Positions 58,046 through 64,000 of a stretch of 64,000 nucleotides of DNA are shown here, one piece after another. The position numbers were made by a program, and so were the translations under genes. The first letter of the stretch is position 1. Every line of letters begins with the position of its first letter. The notes under the pieces were generated by a model, which was given only the letters and a program-made list of their open reading frames with translations, was not told the DNA's origin and did no database searches. Source of the DNA: Mucisphaera sp965279675 (GTDB lineage: Bacteria; Planctomycetota; Phycisphaerae; Phycisphaerales; Phycisphaeraceae); contig NZ_CBDIIJ010000002.1 of the NCBI RefSeq assembly GCF_965279675.1, positions 2,046,001 to 2,110,000 of the forward strand, read 5' to 3'.

Positions 58046-58927
58046 CTAACCCCCGGCCCCCACCTTCTGCCCGCCAAGCGTCAAAGCCACATTCCCCGAA
58101 CCCGACCGAAAACCCTCCAGATCCACCGCCACATACACAAAACCAGCCGCTTTCACGGCCCTCACCACCCGCTCCCGTATCCCCTCATCCATCAGCCGCT
58201 CCAGCTGCTCAACCGGTACCTCCAGCCGCGCCACCTGCCCATGATGCCGCACCCGAAACCCCTCAAACCCCAGATCCGCCAACGCGTCTTCCGCCGCCTC
58301 CACCTCCCGCAGCCGCTCCACCGTCACCTCCGTCCCATACGGAATCCGCGACGCCAGACACGCCGCCGCCGGCTTGTCCGCATTCGGCAGCCCCAGATGA
58401 CGAGCCACCGCCCGCACCCCCGCCTTGTCCAGGCCCGCTTCCACCAGAGGCAACACCACCTCCGCTTCCACCGCCGCCTTCAAACCCGGCCGATGATCCC
58501 CCAGATCATTCATATTCGTCCCATTCGCAATCCGCTCGAACCCCCGTTCCTTCGCCAGTGCCTGCAACTCCTCATACAGATTCGTCTTGCAATAGAAACA
58601 CCGATCCCCCGCATTTGCCCGATACCCCGCATCCTCCTGCTCCTTCGGAGCCACCGTCACCAGTTCCAGATCCAGTCCCTCGGCCAACGCCACCGCCGCT
58701 CGCAACTCCCGCCGAGGCAGCGACAACGAATCCCCGATCACGGCCACACACGCCTCCCGCCCCAACACCCGACGACCCACCGCCGCCACCACCGTCGAAT
58801 CAATCCCACCCGAATAAGCCACCAGCAACCGGACATACCCCCGCACCACCCCTTCCAGCGACGCCAGCAAACCAGCCGCATCCACGCCCGCCTCTCGCCC
58901 GGCCTGTACCGATGAAACCTCTGCCAT
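58046..58927 (-). CDS. larE: LarE-type ATP-dependent sulfur transferase
   Basis: PP-loop enzyme of 293 residues related to LarE, which donates sulfur to the nickel-pincer nucleotide of lactate racemase. The P-loop is VAYSGGIDSTVVAAVG. The sacrificial-type Cys is in ACLASRIPYG (Cys190), and YCKTNLY and NGTNMNDLGDHRPG are typical of the family. larA, larB and larC are not in the window, so the target may be another cofactor or an unlinked lar system. The start is ATG at 58927, adjacent to the tRNA-Arg region. Confidence 0.88.
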   Translation of the reverse strand: MAEVSSVQAGREAGVDAAGLLASLEGVVRGYVRLLVAYSGGIDSTVVAAVGRRVLGREACVAVIGDSLSLPRRELRAAVALAEGLDLELVTVAPKEQEDAGYRANAGDRCFYCKTNLYEELQALAKERGFERIANGTNMNDLGDHRPGLKAAVEAEVVLPLVEAGLDKAGVRAVARHLGLPNADKPAAACLASRIPYGTEVTVERLREVEAAEDALADLGFEGFRVRHHGQVARLEVPVEQLERLMDEGIRERVVRAVKAAGFVYVAVDLEGFRSGSGNVALTLGGQKVGAGG

Positions 58928-59008
58928 GCCCCCATCCTAGCCCTGACTGGTACGCCCGAACACCATCGCTTACAATCCCGCGACTCGGCACCACCACAAC
59001 GTGCCTAA

Positions 59009-59082
59009 GCACCCGTAGCTCAATTGGATAGAGCAGCGGTCTACGGAACCGCAGGTTAAAGGTTCGAATCCTTTCGGGTGCA
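59009..59082 (+). tRNA. tRNA-Arg (ACG)
   Basis: 74-base cloverleaf. Acceptor GCACCCG/CGGGTGC, anticodon stem GCGGT/ACCGC with loop CTACGGA giving anticodon ACG, T loop GGTTCGAATCC, discriminator A. CCA is not encoded. ACG is normally edited to ICG. Confidence 0.96.
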
Positions 59083-59110
59083 TTCCCTCCCCAGCTTCAC
59101 GCAGCCAGAG

Positions 59111-60262
59111 TCAATCCACGTAAGCCGCCGCCAGCCGCTCCGCAATCCCGGGCCAGGTGTAGTTCTGCCGCACCAACGCCTTCCCCGCCACGCCCATCGC
59201 CCGCGCCCGCTCAGCATCACCCAACACCTCCAGCAACGCCGCCCCGATCGCATCCTTATCCAAAGCCGTCACCAGCCCCGCACCCGCCTCCGCCACCGCG
59301 TCAAAGTGACAACCCTCCGTGATCACCGCCGGACTCCCCAGCGCCAACGCCTCCGTGATCGCGATCGAAAACCCCTCCTGACGCGACGGTAGACAGAAGC
59401 ACGCCGCATCCACAAACGCAGCCAGCTTCGCCTCCCCATACACCGGCCCGGGCATCAACACCCGCTCCGTCAAGCCATACCTGGCGATCTGCTCCCGAAA
59501 CGGACCCGCCGCCTCATCCTCCGGCCCCGCCACCACCAGACGCACATCCGGCCGCTCGCGATGCACCACCGCGAACGCATCCGCCAGCACATCCAGCCCC
59601 TTCTTGTAATGCAGCCGACTCAGAAACAGCACAAACGGATCATCCCCCAACCCGGGATGCAGCCGCCGAAACGTCCCCGCTGCCGGCAAAGGCTCCAGCT
59701 CCTCCACAAAAATCCCATTCGGCACCAGCCGCACATCCGAGGTCAAACCCAACGGCTCAAACAGCCGCCTCTCTTCCTCATTCATCGCCTGGATGAACCA
59801 CGCCCCATTCAGCATCTTCCGATACCCCATCGCCAGCGCCAGCCGCTTTTTCGCCCGCTTCTGTGACAAACTCCACGGGTCCAGCATCCCGTGCACCGTG
59901 ATCACATAACGCACCCCCGCCCGATCCGCCGCCACCGCCGCCGCCCGCAGAATCGGATCCCACACCCCATGCAGATGCACCGCGTCCGCCCCCGTGATCA
60001 CACCCTCCAACCGCCCGGCCAGCTTGCCCGGCATCAACCCCTCGAGTGCCCCCACCGGCTCGAACCGCTCGATCGTCACCAATTCACGATGCGGCAACCC
60101 CGCAAGCAAAGGCTCCTCCGCCGCCACACCACCAGGCGGCGCGTGACACGCCATCACCACCTCATGCCCCAACCCCGCCTGCGCCGCCGCCACCCGCGTC
60201 GCCACCATCGGCACCCCGCCCCACGCCGGGTCCAGATTCTGAATCACATGCACAATCCGCAA
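59111..60262 (-). CDS. GT4-family glycosyltransferase
   Basis: 383-residue glycosyltransferase of the GT-B, GT4 type. The N-terminal domain begins RIVHVIQNLDPAWGGVPMVATRVAAAQAGLGHEV. The C-terminal donor domain contains FLSRLHYKKGLDVLADAF, LVVAGPEDEAAG and CFCLPSRQEGFSIAITEALALGSPAVIT, with the E-x7-E motif. It probably builds a surface polysaccharide. The start is TTG at 60262 with GGGAG seven bases upstream. Donor and acceptor cannot be read from the sequence. No other polysaccharide genes adjoin it. Confidence 0.88.
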   Translation of the reverse strand: MRIVHVIQNLDPAWGGVPMVATRVAAAQAGLGHEVVMACHAPPGGVAAEEPLLAGLPHRELVTIERFEPVGALEGLMPGKLAGRLEGVITGADAVHLHGVWDPILRAAAVAADRAGVRYVITVHGMLDPWSLSQKRAKKRLALAMGYRKMLNGAWFIQAMNEEERRLFEPLGLTSDVRLVPNGIFVEELEPLPAAGTFRRLHPGLGDDPFVLFLSRLHYKKGLDVLADAFAVVHRERPDVRLVVAGPEDEAAGPFREQIARYGLTERVLMPGPVYGEAKLAAFVDAACFCLPSRQEGFSIAITEALALGSPAVITEGCHFDAVAEAGAGLVTALDKDAIGAALLEVLGDAERARAMGVAGKALVRQNYTWPGIAERLAAAYVD

Positions 60263-60348
60263 GACAGCACTCCCTGCAAGACCCCACCCACCCTATATCG
60301 ACCGATATCACCCAACCCCGCAGCACAAACAAGCCCCAAACTCACCCC

Positions 60349-60694
60349 TCAGACCTCTCTCGCCAGCAGCTCCGCCTCCTCCACCGAGCCCACCAGCCGC
60401 ATCAGCCCCGTCAGCTTAGAACGCTCCAGCACCTCCGCCACTTCCGGCTGAGCCCCCGCAATGAAAAAACGGCTTGCCCGATTTCTTCGTCGCCGTCGCC
60501 GCCGAAACCAGCATCCCGATACCCAGCGACGCCATGAAATCCACACCCGACAGGTCCACCACCGTCGCCCGATGACGAGCACCGATCGTCACATTGAACC
60601 GCGTCTCCACCTCGTTCACCCCCGAAATATCAAGCGTGCCCTCAAGCACAATCACCGTCAGATCATCCCCGTGATCCAGAATCGTCATCTCCAC
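60349..60694 (-). pseudogene. STAS-domain anti-anti-sigma factor-like gene with a frameshift
   Basis: An anti-sigma-factor antagonist of about 115 residues, interrupted by one frameshift. The first frame encodes MTILDHGDDLTVIVLEGTLDISGVNEVETRFN and the phosphorylation-site region VVDLSGVDFMASLGIGMLV, then KKSGKPFF. At a run of six A (60464-60469; T on the coding strand) the homologous continuation AGAQPEVAEVLERSKLTGLMRLVGSVEEAELL moves to the other frame and ends at 60349. Removing one base from the run restores the whole domain. The GTG at 60694 has GGAAGG seven bases upstream. It may be a pseudogene, a sequencing error or a slippage site. Confidence 0.82.
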
Positions 60695-60796
60695 GCTAGA
60701 GCCTTCCCTTCTGCCACGATCGCCATCAATGAGACAGCGATGGTGAGACCCCCGAAGGCTACCCGAAGTCACACCCCCACGACAAAATCGCTGCCA

Positions 60797-61729
60797 TCAA
60801 TCGCAGATCCGAGCCTTCTGCCACCGGACCTCTTCATCCCAAGGCGACATCGCCATCGAATGCTTCTCCCAGTAGTAACACAGGTCCTTCCGCTCCCAGC
60901 CCGCATAAATCTCTTCCCAGGTCAGCGCCTGGCGATGCGGCAGAAGCGACGCCTGCTCGATCTCATCCTCCACCGACTGATAACGAAAATCACACGACAA
61001 CCGAATCCGATCCCCAAGCTGATTCGGTAGCCCCTTGTGCACCGTCGTGCTCGGGAACGTCAGCACATCCCCCACCGCAAAGTCATCCTCGATCCACCGA
61101 TCCTCCCCCGGACACAGCACCGTCTCCAACCCGCCAGCCCCGCCTGCTTCCGACACCGCCAGCACCCCCTTCTTGTGCGACCGCTCCAGCACCGACAACC
61201 CCCCAAGCTCACGCGGGCAATCACCCAACGGGAACCACGCCGTCCACGTCGCCACCGCCCCCTGAATGTGAATGAAGTCCTGATGCGCAGGCGTCGCATG
61301 CGCCGCCGGCCCCGGCAGCAGCACCCGCGCGATGTTCCGAGGATGCGGCAACACCGCCGTCCCAAACAACGCCTCAAAAATCCGCAGCAACGCCGGATGA
61401 TGAGCCATCCGATGGAACGACTCCATCCGCTGGATATCCAGAAACACCCCCTCCGTACAACCCGCATACGGTTCCTCCGCCGCCACCTTCTCGATGTCCG
61501 CCCGGCCCTCCATCAACTCGGCGTCCCCCCGAAGCAGCCCATGCCGATCGATTACTTCCAGCATCTCCCGACGCAGATCGAGCAACGGCTCCGCTGGCAA
61601 CGCCCCCCTGAAAAACAGATACCCATCCGCCTCCCCCCGAGCCCGAAGCCGCTCGGGATCATCCAGCAGCCCCATCGAATCCACGTAGCCCACGCTCGCA
61701 TCCGGTCCCTGATTGGCGTAATTAGTCAT
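60797..61729 (-). CDS. Phytanoyl-CoA dioxygenase (PhyH) family oxygenase
   Basis: 310-residue Fe(II)/2-oxoglutarate oxygenase. Metal ligands are HxD in TPAHQDFIHI (His149, Asp151) and a distal His in TTVHKGLPN (His231), with a following Arg in GDRIRLSCDFRYQ that can bind 2-oxoglutarate. WFPLGDCPRELGGLSVLERSHKKG is the characteristic middle of the family. The substrate is unknown; such enzymes are numerous in Planctomycetes. The start is ATG at 61729. It is monocistronic. Confidence 0.88.
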   Translation of the reverse strand: MTNYANQGPDASVGYVDSMGLLDDPERLRARGEADGYLFFRGALPAEPLLDLRREMLEVIDRHGLLRGDAELMEGRADIEKVAAEEPYAGCTEGVFLDIQRMESFHRMAHHPALLRIFEALFGTAVLPHPRNIARVLLPGPAAHATPAHQDFIHIQGAVATWTAWFPLGDCPRELGGLSVLERSHKKGVLAVSEAGGAGGLETVLCPGEDRWIEDDFAVGDVLTFPSTTVHKGLPNQLGDRIRLSCDFRYQSVEDEIEQASLLPHRQALTWEEIYAGWERKDLCYYWEKHSMAMSPWDEEVRWQKARICD

Positions 61730-61863
61730 GCCTAAAGCCTAGCTCAAGTAGGCCATCACACAAAGCCAAATAGTCCGCCTTTTTCCAGAAACATCCGACC
61801 TCAGGAAGCCATGAAGCCGACCTCTTTTCAACCCTAACTCCGAAAATGGTTAAATCAACCCCC

Positions 61864-62265
61864 ATGAGCAAGCAGAAAAAAGCCATCGCCGCCATCTGGA
61901 ACGAAAACGATCAAACCCGAACCATCCTCTGGCTCGACGACAAACAGAACCCCTCTCAAACCCAGGAACCCTTCGACCCCCAAATGCTCGCCATCGCCAA
62001 AGCCAAACTCGATCAGGAACTCATCACCGTGTCCCAAGGCGTCCACCGCCTGCCCATCCAGCACGTCCATGTCACCCCCAACGCCGACCGACTCGGCATC
62101 CTCGGCATCGTCCAGGGCCCAGACAAGGGCTCCATCCGATTCAAGGTCACCAAAATCGCACCAGAAGACATCAGCGAAATGAGCCATCTCTTCGCCAAAG
62201 AGCACGGCTGCAACGTCTACGCCTTCGACATCGAAGACGACTCAGCCAACATCGAAATGTGCTGA
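61864..62265 (+). CDS. Unrecognised small protein
   Basis: 133 residues from the ATG at 61864 (or 139 from the ATG at 61846; neither has a good ribosome site). The sequence starts KQKKAIAAIWNENDQTRTILWLDD and ends EHGCNVYAFDIEDDSANIEMC. It is acidic and soluble with no membrane segment or catalytic motif. I do not recognise it. Convergent with dps, 29 bases away. Codon use matches neighbours. Confidence 0.68.
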   Translation: MSKQKKAIAAIWNENDQTRTILWLDDKQNPSQTQEPFDPQMLAIAKAKLDQELITVSQGVHRLPIQHVHVTPNADRLGILGIVQGPDKGSIRFKVTKIAPEDISEMSHLFAKEHGCNVYAFDIEDDSANIEMC

Positions 62266-62294
62266 CGCTTCATCCAGCCCGAGGACAAAACCGC

Positions 62295-62747
62295 CTACCC
62301 CAGAAAACTCTTCAACATCCAGATCGTCTTCTCATGGATCTGGATCCTCGCGATCATCATGTCCTCGGTCTCTTTGTCGTCCGCCGCCGCCGCCGCCTCA
62401 CGAGCCTTCGCCGCCAGCGACACCACCTGCTCATTGCACGCCGCCAGGTGCTTCACCATCTCATCCGCACTTGCATCCTCATGAAGCTCAGGCATCCCCG
62501 CCATCTTCCCAAGCGAACCCAACCCGCCCGGCGCCAAAGCCCCTAGCGACCTCACCCGCTCGGCAATCTCGTCGATCCCCGCAAACAACTCCGTGTACTG
62601 CACCTCAAACGCCTGGTGCAACGCAAAAAACCCCGGCCCCCGCACGTTCCAGTGACAAAGATGCGTCTGCGCCAGCAGCGCATAGCTCCCCGCCACCACC
62701 CCACGCAAAGCCTCGATGACACCCGTTCCGGTTGCTGTTGTGTTCAT
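62295..62747 (-). CDS. dps: Dps-family ferritin-like DNA-protection protein
   Basis: 150-residue member of the Dps family: iron storage by H2O2-dependent ferroxidation and DNA protection. LLAQTHLCHWNVRGPGFFALHQAFEVQY carries the ferroxidase His and the W-N-V-x-G-x-x-F signature, and FAGIDEIAERVRSLG supplies the Asp/Glu ligands from the partner subunit. The short N-terminus lacks a strongly basic tail, so direct DNA binding is uncertain. The ATG at 62747 is used; the frame extends nine codons further. Confidence 0.9.
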   Translation of the reverse strand: MNTTATGTGVIEALRGVVAGSYALLAQTHLCHWNVRGPGFFALHQAFEVQYTELFAGIDEIAERVRSLGALAPGGLGSLGKMAGMPELHEDASADEMVKHLAACNEQVVSLAAKAREAAAAADDKETEDMMIARIQIHEKTIWMLKSFLG

Positions 62748-62822
62748 ACCAACACCATAGCCTCGCAGCGACAAACCTCCACCCCCACAACATGCCCAGA
62801 TCGAGTCATCCAGCCCGAGGAC

Positions 62823-64000
62823 TCAGGCGGCTTCGGCACGCTCCTGACCAGCAACCCACGAGGCGAACGTCTCGGCAGGCAGCGGCTTGGAGAAGTAATA
62901 GCCCTGCCCGTACATGCAGCCCAAATCCTGCAACAAAGCCAGATGCTCAGCCGTCTCAATCCCCTCGCCAACCGTCCGCAGCGACAAATGTCCAGCAAGG
63001 GTCACAATCGACGTCGTGATCGCGATCAGATCCCGACTCCGCTCCGCCGAGCGAATGAAAGACTGGTCGATCTTGAGCTCGTCAATCGGTAGCTGGTGCA
63101 GCCCGCTAAGAGACGAATGTCCCGTCCCAAAATCATCCATCATCACAGTGAAGCCGAGACCCTGAAGCTCCTTTAGAATCTCCGCCACCCCGGCTCGGTT
63201 ATCCACAACCGTCGTCTCCGTGACTTCCAGCTTCAGCTCACCCGGCGCGATCCCCCACTCGCGGATGCACGCACTCAGCCGCTCCACAAACCCAGGCGAC
63301 AACAGCTGCACCTTTGACAGGTTGATGCTCACCGCAAAACCCTCTGGAAGTACACCCGACTGCTTCCACGCCACCAGCTGACGGCAGGCCTCCGTGTAGA
63401 TCCACGTGCCCAGTTCCTCCATCTGGTTCGACTCTTCGGCGATCGGTATGAACTCTCCCGGCGAGACCACCCCCCGCTCCGGGTGCGTCCACCGAATCAA
63501 CGCCTCCGCACTCACGACACGACCCGTCTGCAGATCAACAATCGGCTGGTAATAAAGCCGCAACTGATCCTTGGCAACCGCCTCCCGCAAATCCTGTTCC
63601 AGGGCATAGCGATCCAGAGAGGTGCGATACATCCCCTCATCGAATTCAACCACACAACCCCTCCCGCCCGCCTTCGCCTGATACATCGCCGCATCGGCAT
63701 CACGCAGCATCTCCAGGGCACCACTGCTGCCTCGCTCAGTCGTAACCAGTCCGATGCTGGCCGTTGACACCAGCCGGTGACCCCCCACATGGTGAGGCTC
63801 GGCACAGAGCTTGAGGAGTTTGTCGGCCAGCGGTCTGGCAGATGCTGGCGTGTCAAGACCCTCCAGCAGTATCACAAACTCATCGCCGCCAAGACGAGCC
63901 TGGATATCGATCTCACGCGTATTCGATCTCAGACGCTCAGCGATCGATCGCAGCAAGCCATCACCAACCTCATGACCAAGGGTGTCGTTGACCACCTTGA
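62823..64000 (-). CDS. GGDEF-EAL protein, C-terminal part
   Basis: Partial: the gene continues beyond the right edge. A GGDEF domain (DTLGHEVGDGLLRSIAERL and ARLGGDEFVILLEG) is followed by an EAL domain (EALIRWTHPERGVVSPGEFIPIAEE, LKLEVTETTVVDN, MMDDFGTGHSSLSGLHQLPIDELKIDQSF). The EAL catalytic residues (E of EAL, N of SINLSK, E of TET, DDFGTG, K of LKID) are present, so c-di-GMP phosphodiesterase activity is likely. The GGDEF site is intact. The codons before 63995 (Phe-Lys) show that it starts outside. No sensor domain is visible within the window. Confidence 0.95.
   Translation of the reverse strand, partial: KVVNDTLGHEVGDGLLRSIAERLRSNTREIDIQARLGGDEFVILLEGLDTPASARPLADKLLKLCAEPHHVGGHRLVSTASIGLVTTERGSSGALEMLRDADAAMYQAKAGGRGCVVEFDEGMYRTSLDRYALEQDLREAVAKDQLRLYYQPIVDLQTGRVVSAEALIRWTHPERGVVSPGEFIPIAEESNQMEELGTWIYTEACRQLVAWKQSGVLPEGFAVSINLSKVQLLSPGFVERLSACIREWGIAPGELKLEVTETTVVDNRAGVAEILKELQGLGFTVMMDDFGTGHSSLSGLHQLPIDELKIDQSFIRSAERSRDLIAITTSIVTLAGHLSLRTVGEGIETAEHLALLQDLGCMYGQGYYFSKPLPAETFASWVAGQERAEAA

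Noticed and set aside
57664..59031. 455-codon plus-strand frame across mcsA and larE
   Set aside because: Pro/His/Arg/Ser low-complexity translation opposite two genes with clear motifs.
1..64000. CRISPR arrays, insertion sequences, prophage
   Set aside because: No regularly spaced repeats, transposase, integrase or phage structural genes were found.

Overview
The window looks like part of a Planctomycetota chromosome, most likely a Phycisphaerae-type member; this is inference from gene content. The DNA is GC-rich. It encodes four secreted proteins with a VPEP + hydrophobic + Arg-rich PEP-CTERM tail, a prepilin-like protein with an N-terminal FTLIELLVVISII motif, Gram-negative envelope genes (kdsB, lptB, a secretin, a WecA-like transferase), McsA/McsB, and a divergent CTP synthase. 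Nearly the whole window is ordinary chromosomal coding sequence. No transposase, integrase, phage module, CRISPR array or rRNA was seen.

Layout. 1-0.9 kb: the end of a gene and a TPR lipoprotein-like or exported protein. 1.05-7.7 kb: five tightly coupled plus-strand genes (CrtI-type desaturase, aldehyde dehydrogenase, second CrtI-type oxidase, PlsC-like acyltransferase, GT2 glycosyltransferase) that match, gene for gene, the late steps of staphyloxanthin-type C30 carotenoid synthesis. 7.7-10 kb: pdxH, an RsuA/RluB pseudouridine synthase and lptB, divergent from a fused ABC-2 permease. 11.9-14 kb: a reduced RnfC/RnfD-like pair. 14-16.5 kb: nadA and a P1-family peptidase. 16.5-24.7 kb: MFS carrier, soluble transhydrogenase, superoxide dismutase, sigma-70 factor, pseudopilin, DUF481 porin-like protein, MscS channel. 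24.9-26.9 kb: two PEP-CTERM genes, each with its own terminator. 27-34 kb: pyrG, a small unknown gene, kdsB, a TPR protein, a deoxyhypusine-synthase-like gene with an apparent AUC start, and a WecA/MraY-family transferase. 34-37.3 kb: a 1088-residue secretin. 37.7-41.5 kb: rpmA, obg, then coaX - membrane protein - MnmE-like GTPase with 4-base overlaps. 41.5-44.5 kb: floA, an AdkA-like two-domain protein, and a divergent HxlR regulator/thioredoxin pair. 44.6-46.6 kb: two homologous PEP-CTERM genes. 46.8-52 kb: pabB, a lone CheB domain, a membrane-anchored phosphatase, an ArnT-like GT39 and a DUF3293 protein. 51.8-55.1 kb: glmU(N)-prs-rplY-pth in the order known from Bacillus gcaD-prs-ctc-spoVC, then tRNA-Gln. 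55.4-64 kb: two orphan genes, mcsA-mcsB, larE, tRNA-Arg, a GT4 enzyme, a frameshifted STAS gene, PhyH oxygenase, Dps and the start-less end of a GGDEF-EAL protein.

One large-scale signal is not explained by any gene. The plus strand is G-rich over the left third and C-rich over the right half, whatever strand the genes are on. The change falls at about 20-28 kb. With a G-rich leading strand, as in most bacteria, this is what the replication terminus should look like.

The main candidates for less-described biology are the C30 carotenoid operon, the minimal RnfCD-like pair lacking flavin/NADH motifs, the C-terminally truncated MnmE-like GTPase, the AdkA-like fusion protein, the deoxyhypusine-synthase-like gene with its non-canonical start, and the paired operator-like sites between the HxlR and thioredoxin genes.
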